In this document: positions 7,558 to 18,744 of the stretch, one piece after another
How positions within the stretch are numbered: the first letter of the stretch is position 1
Layout: every line of letters starts with the position of its first letter
Source of the DNA: Cordylochernes scorpioides
Taxonomy: Eukaryota; Arthropoda; Arachnida; Pseudoscorpiones; Chernetidae
Assembly (NCBI GenBank): GCA_030710605.1
Contig: CP092880.1
Location: 19,901,791 to 19,965,790, forward strand
DNA length: 64,000 nucleotides
Direction: 5' to 3'
Program-made: the position numbers and the translations under genes
The notes under the pieces: model-generated
The model's database searches: none
What the model was told of the DNA's origin: nothing
The model's input: the letters and a program-made list of their open reading frames with translations, nothing else

Positions 7558-9765
7558 ATGTTCCAGAAAATGGAGATCCAGGCTAGCCAAAATATAGTTC
7601 CTTCCAAGAAAAATCGAAGAAATAATAAGAAAAACTATTCAAAAGAAGTGAATGTAGAAAAATTTGAAGAAAAGACTCACGAGAAGATATTCCCTAAAGG
7701 ACAAGAATTGATAACCAAAGACGAAGAGAAAAATGAGAGTTCTTCAAAAAAGGAAGAAGACAAAATGCCTTCTATGTTGAATAAAGAGTCAAATGATTTC
7801 GCTAAACACGAGAAAAAATACTCTAATAAGAGTCTGGAAAGTGATAACCAGTTTGAAGATAACCAAGAAACAAATGCTTCCAAGAAAAAGCGAAAAAATA
7901 AGAAACCAAAATTAAGAGAAATGAGAATGGAAAATTTTGATGAACAAGTTAATTCCGAGATAGATGAACAACAAACTGTAGAGAATATTAATATGAATAT
8001 TGAAGAAAAAAATGTAGAGAGTAACAGCAAAGTGAGAAATGTAGCATTAGAAAGCGTTCCTATTTTGGAAGAAAAAGAATTTGAGAATAGTGATTTTATT
8101 ATACACAATAATCAATTGTCTGTAAATAAAGAATTAATGATGAAAGATGAAGATCAAGAGGAAAAAAAGGAAATTTCTACAGCAAAGAACGAAGAAAACG
8201 AAATTTTCACAACTTCAGAAGAGCTTGAAGATACTATTGTCATACAAAAGAAAATATCCTCATATATGGGAAAAGAAGCTGTGATAGAAGAAGATGGAAA
8301 CGATAAAAATGATACAATTTTAACAGAGGAAGGGGACAAAGATATAATTTCAACGAAAGAAGAAGAATTTGATAAGGGCAATGACATAAATGAAAAAAGA
8401 TGCACAAATACGGAGGAATTCGAGGGTAAAAAACATCATAAGGAGACTTCAGCAAAGAAAGAAAGCAAAGTGTTTTGCCCATCGAATGAAGAGTTTGAAA
8501 CTTGTATCCCTGAACACGAGAAGAAAGATTCTATGGAACCGGCAATGGATATTCAGGATATAGTTAGCCACGAAACGGTTCCTTCCAAGAAAAAGAAACA
8601 AAATTTGACAGAAGTGAAAATAGAAAATGTTGATGAAGTGAATTCCTTTATCCAGACAGATGAACAACAAACTAAAAAGAACATTTGTATAAAGAAATTC
8701 GAAAAAAATGTAGTGGACGAAAACGAGGTAAGAAATGTGGCTTTAGAATGCGTCTCCACATTGATAGAAAAAGAATTTGAGAAGGATGATATTTTTATAC
8801 ACGATAATAGATCTTCTGGTATAGAAGAATCTATGACGAATGATGAAGCTCAAAAGGTTAAATTGGATAATTCTTCAGCTAAGGAAGAAGGAAAAGTTTT
8901 ATGCAAAACTTATTATGTTGTACATATTATCATCGAAAAGAAAATATCCTCGGATATAGTAAAAGAATCTGTGATAAAAGAAGATCAAAACGATATAAAA
9001 GATATTTCTCCAAAAGAGGAAGGAGACAAAGATTTAACTTCAACAAAAGAAGATATTGATAAGGAGATTCTTATAAACCAAAAGACATACACAGATGTGG
9101 AAGAATATGGGCCAAAAGAGGACGACCAAAAGGGGACTTCTTCAACAGAAAAGGAGTTCAAACCTATTTGCTCAACGAAGGAAAAAGAGTCTTCTGAGGA
9201 AATACACGAGAAGGTATACTCTGATATGGGAGAAAATACTGCACCCAAAGTGAAAGATAAGGAAGAAACTACTTCAACAGAAGAATTTTCTTCAATGGAG
9301 GAGGAATTTGTGATTGAAGAGGAAAATCAAAAGGAGAATTCAGCAAAAGAAAATAACAAAGATTTTGACACAATGAAAGGTGAAGAGGATGTTAAAGAAG
9401 AAGTTCAGACTTTTCCAGAGGAGGAAAAAAAGATATATTCTACAGAAGAAGAAGAAGAAGAGGAAGAGAAGATTTCAGAGGAAGATGATGAAGAATATAT
9501 GACAGCGGAGGAAGATCTTGACGAAGTTATTCATATTCCACCTGAGCTTAGATACTGGCCTGAAGATGATGAGAGCTATTTGCAGACTGATGAAGAAATT
9601 GAAGCTTCTTGTGAAGAAGAGGAGGAAGAAGAAGAAACAGAAGATATTTTAGAATGGCTGGAGAAAAATAATATTGGAAAAGATTGTGGTAGATCATCGC
9701 CACACAAGCCAGTAAAGGAATTACTGAAACAACTTGGAGCAGGTGACTTATATAAATTAAAATAG
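7558..9765 (+). CDS. Acidic Lys/Glu-rich protein with internal repeats, function unknown
   Basis: A 735-aa single ORF with no recognised enzymatic domain, signal peptide or membrane segment. The protein is strongly charged and predicted disordered. It has an internal duplication: residues about 108-282 resemble 344-507 (both contain VRNVALE and EKEFE, then EKKISS-type blocks), and a shorter related unit sits at the N terminus (SQNIVPSKK). Residues 625-695 are Glu-rich. The last 88 residues (IHIPPELRYWPEDD to AGDLYKLK) form the most ordered-looking part and recur in the paralogue at 23353. Translation may instead start at Met5 (7570), because CTCTATATGTTCCAG just before it looks like a 3' splice site. 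A polyadenylation signal AATAAA lies at 9919-9924. An intact 2.2-kb ORF among broken elements argues for a real gene. I do not recognise the family. Confidence 0.75.
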   Translation: MFQKMEIQASQNIVPSKKNRRNNKKNYSKEVNVEKFEEKTHEKIFPKGQELITKDEEKNESSSKKEEDKMPSMLNKESNDFAKHEKKYSNKSLESDNQFEDNQETNASKKKRKNKKPKLREMRMENFDEQVNSEIDEQQTVENINMNIEEKNVESNSKVRNVALESVPILEEKEFENSDFIIHNNQLSVNKELMMKDEDQEEKKEISTAKNEENEIFTTSEELEDTIVIQKKISSYMGKEAVIEEDGNDKNDTILTEEGDKDIISTKEEEFDKGNDINEKRCTNTEEFEGKKHHKETSAKKESKVFCPSNEEFETCIPEHEKKDSMEPAMDIQDIVSHETVPSKKKKQNLTEVKIENVDEVNSFIQTDEQQTKKNICIKKFEKNVVDENEVRNVALECVSTLIEKEFEKDDIFIHDNRSSGIEESMTNDEAQKVKLDNSSAKEEGKVLCKTYYVVHIIIEKKISSDIVKESVIKEDQNDIKDISPKEEGDKDLTSTKEDIDKEILINQKTYTDVEEYGPKEDDQKGTSSTEKEFKPICSTKEKESSEEIHEKVYSDMGENTAPKVKDKEETTSTEEFSSMEEEFVIEEENQKENSAKENNKDFDTMKGEEDVKEEVQTFPEEEKKIYSTEEEEEEEEKISEEDDEEYMTAEEDLDEVIHIPPELRYWPEDDESYLQTDEEIEASCEEEEEEEETEDILEWLEKNNIGKDCGRSSPHKPVKELLKQLGAGDLYKLK

Positions 9766-9993
9766 AATGCATTTTCGAAACCAAATTATATCTCATCAGA
9801 ATAGTGAATTTAATAAAATTATAATTTAAACTTGAAGAATCATTATATATTATTACCTTTTATAGTTTAATAATATGAAATTTGATATTACAAGAGTGTA
9901 ACTTTTTATATTCATTTAAATAAAGTGATTTTATTAGAACGTTTTCAATATCATTTGTATATTCTACCGATAAAATTTACAAAATTAGTGTTA

Positions 9994-10160
9994 CAATAGA
10001 ACCTCCCTTAAGCGAGCACCCCGCTAGTGGACACCTCTATACAAAGGACAGTTTTCATTTGCAAAATTACTATTTTTACTATTTAGCAACTCTTTGGATA
10101 CCTTTCCATGAAAGAAATTTGACTCTGCAATTAGGTATTCTTTACAAGGAGGTTTTACTG
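9994..10160 (+). mobile_element. pogo-like MITE P, copy in duplication unit 1
   Basis: TA-CAATAGAACCTCCCTTAAG to GGAGGTTTTACTG-TA, in the gene's 3' flank. The same copy is at 24036-24202, so it was present before the segmental duplication. Its 5' half is closely related to the unit of the minisatellite at 41211-43105. Confidence 0.85.
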
Positions 10161-10170
10161 TATATCCCTA

Positions 10171-10525
10171 CTAGACGGGTGACCGGGCTTCGCCCCGGGA
10201 TTGACCCGTGTGCATATCTACCCGAGTAATATATATTTAGATAATATTTTTTTATAATTGTTCGTTATTAGCATTATCTATTTGTTTGCATCAGCATAAT
10301 TTAATCTAATCTTTGATAGAGGGCGCTGTTCGTGAGCTAAGTAGAATAATTTGAATATATAGTTTTAATAATTGATTTATATATTTTTTAAAATAGCCTA
10401 TCGTCTTCCCCGTATTTTTCTACCTATGTATGGAAATTTTGGTTTGAATTAGTGAACTACTGCGAATTTGTATACCGGACATAAAAACAAACAAACATAC
10501 AAACTTTGATTTTTATATATATAGA
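10171..10525 (-). mobile_element. Helitron family H2, complete short copy
   Basis: Reverse orientation. On the minus strand it begins TCTATATATATAAAAATC (5' TC) and ends with a hairpin (CCCGGGGCGAAGCCCGG) then TCACCCGTCTAG. Host bases A and T flank it, the normal Helitron target. About 355 bp with no coding capacity. The internal AGAGGGCGCTGTTCGTGAGC recurs near 28427. Confidence 0.82.
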
Positions 10526-11050
10526 TATATATAAAAGTCAGTGTATGTATGTATGTATGTGTGTTTGTTCCTATGTCGGCTATACACGTCCACAATACGT
10601 AACTAATCTGACTGAAATTTTGAAAGTATATAGAGTAGAATCTGGAAAAACTTATAGTGAAAATTTCAGGTCTCTATCCCGAATATTCTTCGAGTTATTT
10701 ACAAATTGCGCTGCAAATTTGACTTTTCGCTCGCAAGCAGCGCCTCTAGCGGTGAAGATGGGAAGTAATATCAGCTGACCTAATGTACATGTAAAACGTG
10801 TTTTGACAGGACATAGAGAAAAATCTGGAAAATATATTTATCGGATTTTTAGCCAATAAAAAATAAAATTGACAGGTTCTGGGCAAAAATAGTTGTTTTT
10901 TTAGTCAGAATATGATGATGACAATATTGCTGTATCATGTTTGATTATCAGATACAAAATTATATCGGGAAAAATTCCAAAAAACTGAGACCACGGGTGA
11001 AGCCAGTTCATTTTTAGTGTGCAGGAACAAAATTCTAACAGAAAAACATT

Positions 11051-11324
11051 TGTAGGGACACCACTCATTCTCAATAATTATTCTAGAGAATTTAAATTCA
11101 ATTTGTATATTTTATTTTTGGTTATAATTGATAGTTTAGAAATTATAATCTTTTTGTAAAAAATATTTTTATCATCATTAATAATATTGTTGCCTTCGAA
11201 TTGTAAACAAAACTTTATATAAAGACATTTTAGATATAAGATATTGAATTAATATGTGTGAAGAAAAATAAATTGTTTAATTATTCAAAGTTGTAATAAT
11301 TGAGCCTCAAGAAATGCCCACACA
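11051..11324 (+). repeat. 5' LTR of element 1
   Basis: 274 bp, TG...CA, A/T-rich. It contains AATAAATTG near 11267, a possible polyadenylation signal. It matches 15558-15832 with scattered differences (for example CTAGAGAATTT against ATAGAAAATGT). Confidence 0.9.
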
Positions 11325-11329
11325 TATAT

Positions 11330-11349
11330 TGGTGAGCCGGACGTGATCC
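11330..11349 (+). promoter_or_regulatory. Putative primer-binding site of element 1
   Basis: TGGTGAGCCGGACGTGATCC starts six bases after the LTR. It resembles the complement of a tRNA-Trp 3' end (TGGTGACCCCGACGTGATTT) with some mismatches. CsRn1-type elements are reported to use tRNA-Trp. Assignment from memory of the tRNA. Confidence 0.5.
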
Positions 11350-11574
11350 AAATAAAGCCAAAATACGAAGGCAAGCCAAGCCTAAAAAAAAGAACAACTT
11401 TGAATTAGCGATTCCTGTTCAAGATCCAGATTTTATTTTACATATTACCCATTTATATTATTGCTAATTTTTCTTTTAATATTACCTTCAGATAATTTCG
11501 TCTAATATTTTTAAATTTTTGCCTATTACTTTAATTAGATTTTCTTTATCAAAATATTATTTTTAACAAAAAAA

Positions 11575-12372
11575 ATGGAATCAGAAAATAAGCCTAGCGA
11601 AATTGCTACAGAATTATGCAAATTCAGCATTAAGATCCCACCTTTCTGGGTTGAAAAGCCCGAATTATGGTTCCATCAGGTTGAAGCTCAGTTTAAAATA
11701 AATGGCCTTGTTCAGGAAGAAACGAAGTTCAATTATTTGATCTCCCAGCTAGAACCGAAATACATGGAAAGTATTTGGGATATAATAAATAGCAGAAGCG
11801 ACACCAAATACTCTGACTCTAAGTTGCGGCTGCTAGAATCGTTCAGACAAAGTGAAGGTCAGAGAATAAAACAACTTATTTCCGGTATTGACCTAGGAGA
11901 CATGAAACCAAGCCAATTACTTCAAAAATTAATATACCTCGCTACCCCAGATGTTCCTGAAAATTTGATTAAAACCTTAGGGCTGGACAAATTGCCAATC
12001 TCAATCAAAAACATCTTAATAGTAAGCGACGAGGTTATAAGCAAGTTGGCCATAATGGCTGATAAGATAAATGAAATAAATCCCTCAAAGGAACTATACC
12101 AGGTAAAGGAAGCCTCATCCCCAATGGAACAGTTGCTCGCTAAAATTGAAGACCTCGTAAAACAGGTGTCTGAATTGCGACTGGAGAGGTCGAGATCTCG
12201 ATCTGAAAATAGGACCTATTCAAGACCACGAAGCAATTCTCGGAAACGCTTCAACCCTGATGGTAAATATTGCTTTTACCACTTCCGTTTTGGCGCCAAA
12301 TGTTTACCAAACAAGTGCAAGCCTCCATGTAGCTGGAAGGAGTCGGGAAACGGGAACCAGCGGCAAAACTAG
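11575..12372 (+). CDS. gag: Gag of LTR element 1
   Basis: A 265-aa structural protein of the retrotransposon, starting at the ATG in AAAAAAAATGGAATC. The N-terminal half ([19 protein letters not shown]) is the conserved start of CsRn1-like Gag capsids. Residues about 199-225 are Ser/Arg-rich and likely bind nucleic acid. The C terminus carries an unusual Cys/His cluster ([20 protein letters not shown]) instead of the usual CCHC knuckle, matching the CHCC-type motif of this clade. The frame is open, and pol follows in another frame. Confidence 0.85.
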   Translation: MESENKPSEIATELCKFSIKIPPFWVEKPELWFHQVEAQFKINGLVQEETKFNYLISQLEPKYMESIWDIINSRSDTKYSDSKLRLLESFRQSEGQRIKQLISGIDLGDMKPSQLLQKLIYLATPDVPENLIKTLGLDKLPISIKNILIVSDEVISKLAIMADKINEINPSKELYQVKEASSPMEQLLAKIEDLVKQVSELRLERSRSRSENRTYSRPRSNSRKRFNPDGKYCFYHFRFGAKCLPNKCKPPCSWKESGNGNQRQN

Positions 12373-12389
12373 CGACTAGTTTTGTTGCT

Positions 12390-15300
12390 GACCAAATACA
12401 GGATAGTCGCAAACATCGTCTATTTGTTAAGGACAAAGAAACGGGTCTGCAGTTCCTGATAGACAGCGGTGCTGACGTCAGCGTAATTCCGCCAACTGAT
12501 AAGGATGTGCCAAGCAACGAACTCTTGCTATATGCTGCAAATGGTTCCAAAATAGTAACATTTGGTACTAAGGTGATCAAAATAGATTTGGGCCTAAGGC
12601 GATCCTTTCAGTGGTGTTTCATCATCGCCAAAGTGAACAAAGGAATTATTGGAGCTGACTTTTTAAATAATTTCAAGTTGATACTTGACATTAGCAATAA
12701 AAGGCTAATTGATGGCATAATTAACCTCTCAATTCGAGGTGATGTCATGTCCATCGACAGCACAAGTATCACCAGCACCATAAACAAGAACGAAAAATAT
12801 TACAATATATTGGCACAGTTCCCCGAAATAACTAAGCCCAATTTTTTAATAAATAAAGTCAAACATGACGTCGAACATCACATTATTATAAAGGGACAAC
12901 CAGTTTTCTCGAAACCAAGACCATTGGACCCAATGAAACTGAAATTAGCAAAAGAGGAATTCCAGTTCATGCTTAATAATGATATAATCCGCCGATCAAG
13001 TTCACAATGGTCAAGTCCACTGCACATGGTCTTGAAGAAAAATGGGACGTTTAGACCTTGTGGTGATTACAGAAGGTTAAATGACTGTACAGTTCCAGAT
13101 AGATACCCAATTCCGAGATTAAACGATTTTAGTCACATATTGAACAAAAAGAAAATATTTCAAAGGTCGATCTTTTTAAGGCATATTTTCAAATTCCAAT
13201 AGCCGAAGAAGATAAGCCAAAAACTGCTATTACCACACCTTTTGGATTGTTTGAGTTTAATGTTATGAGCTTTGGACTAAGGAATGCACCATCAACATTC
13301 CAGAGATGCATCCACCAAACTCTCCAAAACCTTGATTTTACATTCCCATATCTAGATGATATCCTAATAGCTTCCGAGTCAGAAGAGGAACACCAAAACC
13401 ATCTGAAGATAGTATTTGAAAGATTTAGCAAATACGGATCGAGAATAAATATGGAAAAATCTGTCTTTGGAGTTAAAGAAATATAATTCTTGGGTTATTT
13501 AATTACGCCTGAAGGATTTAGCCCACTTCCAGAACGCGTAAAAGTTATCCAAGAATATAAATTGCTTACTACGATTCAGGAATTACGAGCCTTTTTAGGC
13601 ATGTTAAATTTCTACCGTCCATTTTGAAAGATGCTGCGGAAACACAATCCATTTTGCACGATTACCTCAAAGGTTCAAAAAAGAAAGATAAAAGATTAAT
13701 TAATTGGACCGAAGAAGCAAAAGAAATATTCAATAAATGCAAGAATGACCTAGCAAAAGCAACACTGTTAAGCTATCCCAATTCAGAACTACCTCTGTCG
13801 CTTTGCACAGATGCTTCAAATTGGGCGATAGGCGCAGTTTTGCAACAATACGAGAACGAAGCATGGAAGCCAATTGCATTCTTCTCGAAGAAGCTAAATG
13901 AAATTAAAAAAATATAGTACTTATGATCGAGAATTACTAAGCATATACATGTCAATCAAACATTTCAAATATATGCTGGAAGGAAGAACATTTAAAATAT
14001 TTACTGATCATAAGCCCCTAGTCTTTGCCTTCAAGCAAAGAAATGATAAGGCATCTCCGAGGCAAGTTAGACAACTACAATACATTTCACAATTCTCTAC
14101 AGATATCATCTACATCAAAGGAGAACAAAACATAGTTGCTGATAACTTATCGAGAATAGAAGACATCACCAAGATAATCGATTATGATGAGATAGCAAAA
14201 GAACAAGATAAAGATAAGGAACTTATAGAACTTATCAAAAAAAAATTCGAATAAATCTCTAAAATTCAAACGCTATCCATTACCATCTGGTAAAAGTTTG
14301 TGGTGCGACACATCTACTGAAAATATTAGACCATTCGTTCTCAAACAATTCAGAATGAAAATTTTCCAACAAATACATGGATTATCACACCCTGGAATTA
14401 AAACATCTGTGAAAGACATGACATCGAGATTTATATGGCCAGACATAAAAAGAAATATAAAAGAATGGGAGCAAACTTGTTTTCAATGCCAAAGAAATAA
14501 AACTTCTCGCCAAACAAAATCAGAAATTAAGCAATTTAAAGAACCCGATGAACGTTTCAGCACGGTTCACATAGACTTAATCGGCCCATTTCCACCCTCC
14601 AACGAATATGTTTATTGCCTCACGTGCATAGACCGTTTCACTGGTTGGATTGAAGCAATACCCATACTAAAACGAAACTGCCGAAACAGTAGCAAGAGCA
14701 TTTTACGAAGGATGGATCACCAGATTTGGAGTCCCATATGAAGTGATCACCGACCAAGGAAGGCAGTTCACTTCGGAATTGTTTAAAACCTTGGCGACTT
14801 TATGTGGAGTGAAACTTAAGCACACCACCGCATATCACCCACAAAGTAACGGAAAAATTGAAAGATTCCATAGAACACTAAAAGCAGCAATAAGGGCGCA
14901 CAACTCAAATAAATGGACGGAGTCAATTCCCACGGTACTGCTAGGACTAAGAGCAGCCTTGAGAAAAGACTCTGACTACTCATTGACACAAATGGTCTAT
15001 GGAAAAACAATTAAACTTCCAGGCGAGTTTTTCGACGCCCCTAAAATTTCAACCACCCCGGAGACATTTCTCCACAAACTGCAAAAGCAGATGGAATCAC
15101 TCAAGCCCAAATTAACACGACACAATACATCCCCTAAAATATTTGTTTTCAAGGACTTAGAGACGTGTTCTCATGTCTTCTTGAAGACATGCAGAGTGAG
15201 AAAATCATTGGAGCCTGCCTATGAGGGCCCATTCAAAGTTACTTCTAGGACCGACAAATACTTTTCAATCGAAATTAAAGGAAAGGAAATAAATGTTTCC

Positions 15301-15501
15301 ATCGATAGACTCGAACCAGCCTACATACTAAAAGAGGAAGAGGACATAGCCACCACACCTGTAGCTGGGGACCCAAGACTCGCCCCACCTGGAGAGGATA
15401 AAGAACCTTCTGCCAGTGCTGCCCCCAAGATGTCAAGATCTGGAAGGACAATAAGAACCCCTGTTCGTTTCAGAGATAAGGTGGAATGTTACCCAGGTTA
15501 G
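12390..15501 (+). pseudogene. pol: Pol of LTR element 1 (protease, RT, RNase H, integrase), broken
   Basis: Protease with [12 protein letters not shown] near 12458-12493; RT starting about 12870 ([20 protein letters not shown]) with the catalytic FPYLDDILIAS near 13345-13375; RNase H with LCTDAS at about 13803 and TDHKPL at about 14005; integrase zinc region (HGLSHPG, CFQCQ) at 14375-14495, core VHIDLIGPF at 14565, VITDQGRQF at 14743 and SNGKIERFH at 14845. Frame changes occur near 13165, 13620, 13905, 14250 and 14690-14740, and a stop interrupts KEI-FLGYL at 13484. The C-terminal tail to 15501 is open. These lesions rule out a functional polyprotein from this copy. Confidence 0.88.
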
Positions 15502-15557
15502 GAGTTGTTGTCCTACATGGTCCTCATCTCGTAACTTAGTTACTTGGGAGGGAGTGA

Positions 15558-15832
15558 TGTAGGGACACCACTCATTCTCAATAATTATTATAGAAAATGT
15601 AAATTCAATTTGTATATTTTATTTTTGGTTATAATTGATAGTTTAGAAATTATAATCTTTTTGTAAAAAATATTTGTTATCATCATTAATAATATTGTTG
15701 CCTTCGAATTGTAAACAAAACTTTATATAAAGACATTTTAGATATAAGATATTGAATTAATATGTATGAAAAAAAATAAATTGTTTAATTATTCAAAGTT
15801 GTAATAATTGAGCCTCAAGAAATGCCCACACA
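15558..15832 (+). repeat. 3' LTR of element 1
   Basis: Matches the 5' LTR. It is preceded by a purine-rich GGGAGGGAGTGA, the likely polypurine tract. Confidence 0.9.
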
Positions 15833-16019
15833 CATTCATTCGAGCAGATGACACAAAGCCAGATCATCTCTTTATAAAAATATCGCTTCTCTGACACAAA
15901 GTTTGGAGCGGGACGTTTCCTTCCAAATAACTTTATTAGGTGCCGCTCAAAAAGAGCAACCTAGATCATCATATTTACAATATACTGAGGGGTATGGGTT
16001 ATGTACAGGGGTTCATTTA

Positions 16020-18720
16020 CAATTATAATTTATAATGATGTCGTTGGGTCCGGATTCTCAGGTCCTTGGGGATATTGTTCTTTAGAAGGTTTTTCTGGCT
16101 TGTTTGATATTCAAAGTGGGTTTGTTTTTCCTTTTTTTTCCACTTTTCGACATTCTGGCTTAATTGATGGAGAATTTGTCTAGGTTTTAAATTTCTTATT
16201 TTCCTTTTTCCGCATTTGTAGTTTGTGGCTTCCTTGAAGGTAGGGTTTTCTAATTTTTTGGATTTTTCATAGAATTTGAATGATTGTCTAATAATGTAGT
16301 CATTGATGTTTTCGATATTCAGATCGTTCCTGAGGATTGTGTTCTGAACGAACCAGGGTGGAGACATGATTTTTCTGATCATTTTATTCTCGAAGTCTTC
16401 TAGCTTTTTAAGGATGGTCTTATGTGCTGTCATAAAAATGGGGTGGCCGTATATGAGTATTGGTCCTATTATTGACGTGTAAATGGTTCTTTTGCAATGA
16501 AGGGATAATTTGCTTTTTGGTCCTAGAAGTAGGGATAGTCGGTTTTGGGCAGCTTTCGCCAAATTAATTCTGTTTTCGATGTGTTTTTTGAAGGTTAGGT
16601 GCTCGTCTAGGGTCATCCCTAGGTATCAGAGGTTCTCTTTCCATTTAATATTGTCTTCGAAGACAAAAAGTTCGTCCAAAGGTTTCTTAATTTTGTCTTT
16701 TTTTTGGAGAAAATTATTACATCACTTTTTTGGGGGTTCATTGTGACTCGCCATTCTTTACACCAGAGCGTGAAAAAGATGCAGGCCTCTTGGAATTTCA
16801 TGTGGAGTCTGTCGAAGTCGTATGTCGAGGCTTAAATGGCGGTATCATCGGCAAATAGGTGTAAAGAGGTGTCTTCAATACAGGGGAAGTCGTCTATATA
16901 TATGTCAAATGAGGTTGGTCCTGTGACTGATCCTTGGGGGACCCCGGCAAAGATGTTCCTAGCTGTTGAAAGTTCGTCTTTGACTCGTACCTTGAATGTT
17001 CTATTTGTTAAGAAGTTTTGCGTTATTTTTATGATGTCTCCAGGAAGGTGCTTTTTGCACATTTTGTAGAGAAGGGCTTCGTGCCAGACTTTATCGAATG
17101 CTTTGGCAATATCGAAGAATACGGCTCCTGTTATTTGGCCTAGGTCCATGCATTTTCTTATTTTTTCAGAGACAACAACTAGCTGGTGCAATGTTGAATG
17201 CTTGGCTTGGTAGCCAAATTGTTCAGGTCTGAGTGGATTATTTTCTTCGAGGGATTTTCTGAGTCTTCTTAAAACAATTCTTTCGAATAGTTTTGAGATG
17301 GCAGGTAGCAGTGAGATGGGCCTGTAGCTTGTTGGTTCATGCATGGATTTTCGTTTTTTGAGTATGGGACAGATAATGGACGTTTTCCATCTGTCAGGGA
17401 AGTGGGCAAGCTGTAGTGAGGCGTTAAATATTTAGGTTATTGATGCTAGTATATGATTAGGGAGCAGTTTGAGAGCTTCATTAGGCAGTTCGTCGATTCC
17501 GGGAGCATTTTTATTTGGAAGATATTCAATAATCGCTTTTATTTCACCAATGTTTGTTGGTTCTAGTCCTGTTTATTATTTTCATGTATGAATTCACACG
17601 TTTGATGTATGTACGAGTAGTTTGGAGTGGGATGTATAGGGATTGGGGGTGAACTGTTTTTCATAGTTGTTGGCAAATGATTCAGCTGCTTCTTCTGTGG
17701 CTAGTGTCTATCCATTGTTCGTCTTCAGTGTTATTTCTTGTTTTTCAGAGTTGGATAATCGTTTGATGGCTTTCCATATGGTTTAGTCTGTGACTTTCAA
17801 GTTTTCGATAAAGTGGTCCCAGCTGGTGTTATCGTGCTCTCTTGTAAGTTTCTGTGATTCTCTTCGGGACGTCATGTAGGCTGATTTATCTCGTGGGTTG
17901 CAGGTTTTTTTTTTTCTTAGTCTGTTGGTGGATCATATTTTTTCTTTAATGTGAGGTGGATATCTTCGTTCTAGTTCCGGGTCCTTATATTTTGTTGAAT
18001 CTTTCAAATTTTGCGCCATTTGTTCTTCAATGTGTGTAATGGCCTCGTCTATTTTTGAAGATGTGTCTAGGATCAGTTCAGGAGGTTCAGCGATTTCTAT
18101 TTTGTACTTGAAAAGGGCCCAATCTGTAATTTTTATTTTTGTATTTGAGTAGGAGATTTTGAAATCCTGTAGCACAAGTAATACTGGGAGATGATCAGAG
18201 GTTAGTTCGTGCAGGACTTTAGAGTATGTGCTTTGGGAGATGTTTTTGTGCACGGCGATATCAATGATGTCTGGAGGTGAGTCATGAGTAGGTTCGTCAG
18301 GGTAGCTCACATCTAGGTCCATAACGTTGATTGCGTTTTGAAGCCTTCTCCCGCTTGGGTTAGTGGTGGTGGAACCCCAGGCAGGATGTTTGCAGTTTAG
18401 GTCCCCTGCTATGATGGTCGGTGTGTCCGTTGAAAAAATGTTATAGATATCGGTTTGATCTAGATAGGTGTTTGGTGGTTTGTAGCACGAATACAGGTTC
18501 ATATTTAACCCGTTTTTGTTTTTGATTGAAATTCCTGTTGTTTCCAGGCTTGAGGTTGTGGCATGAATAGGTACATGGCTGTACTTCTTGTGGATGAATA
18601 TGGCAGTTCCACCACCTTGTCAGGTTAGTGCGATGTCGATGTCGTGGTCGTTCAGGAATTCTGAGAATTGTTGTTTTTTGTTTGGGAGACTGCACGCGTT
18701 CCAGTGAACGATTCAAAGGC
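16020..18720 (-). pseudogene. LINE ORF2, endonuclease and reverse transcriptase, multiply broken
   Basis: Apurinic-type endonuclease residues are visible at 17933-18600: AGDLNCKHPAWG, PDIIDIAV and LTSDHLPVLLVL. The 17345-17930 stretch is interrupted by stops. The RT follows at 16832-17344 with SYRPISLLPAISKLFERI, GAVFFDIAKAFDKVWHEAL, AGVPQGSVTGP and the catalytic LFADDTAI. The C-terminal domain is at 16023-16616 (TLDEHLTFKKHI, YGHPIFMTAHK). Stops and shifts occur at least near 16617, 16831, 17345-17930 and 18500. Sequence order and motifs are those of Jockey. Confidence 0.85.
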
Positions 18721-18744
18721 TATTTTTATACATATTTTTGTGAT

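Larger units (their letters stand above)
9484..10622 (+). repeat. Segmental duplication, unit 1 (partner 23485-24667)
   Basis: From the C-terminal coding part of the acidic-protein gene through its 3' UTR, a MITE P, an H2 Helitron and the first 100 bp of an H1 Helitron, this stretch is nearly identical to 23485-24667. Differences are scattered substitutions, short indels and one coding insertion in the paralogue. Homology ends near ATCTGACTGAAATTT. The duplication postdates these insertions. Confidence 0.88.
11051..15832 (+). mobile_element. LTR retrotransposon 1, Ty3/gypsy (CsRn1-like)
   Basis: A 4.8-kb element with LTRs at 11051-11324 and 15558-15832, starting TGTAGGG and ending CCCACACA, inside a CATT duplication (11047-11050 and 15833-15836). 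The LTRs differ at only a handful of positions, so insertion is fairly young. The order gag, protease, RT, RNase H, integrase is the gypsy order. A gag with CysHis residues C-Y-F-Y-H..C..C and a putative tRNA-Trp-type primer site fit the CsRn1 clade. Pol is broken by several frameshifts and one stop, so it is not autonomous now. Confidence 0.9.

Noticed and set aside
7677..9796. Several minus-strand ORFs of 60-143 codons opposite the acidic-protein gene
   Set aside because: They are Ser/Phe-rich mirror frames of GAA/AAA-rich coding sequence and have no independent features.
10506..10778. Recurrent 77-106 aa ORF with SVYVGYTRPQYVTNLT-like sequence (also 25694, 46077, 46885)
   Set aside because: It occurs at the same place in each Helitron H1 copy and is explained by element homology. 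It has no start context and differs at the ends between copies, so it is not evidence for a gene.
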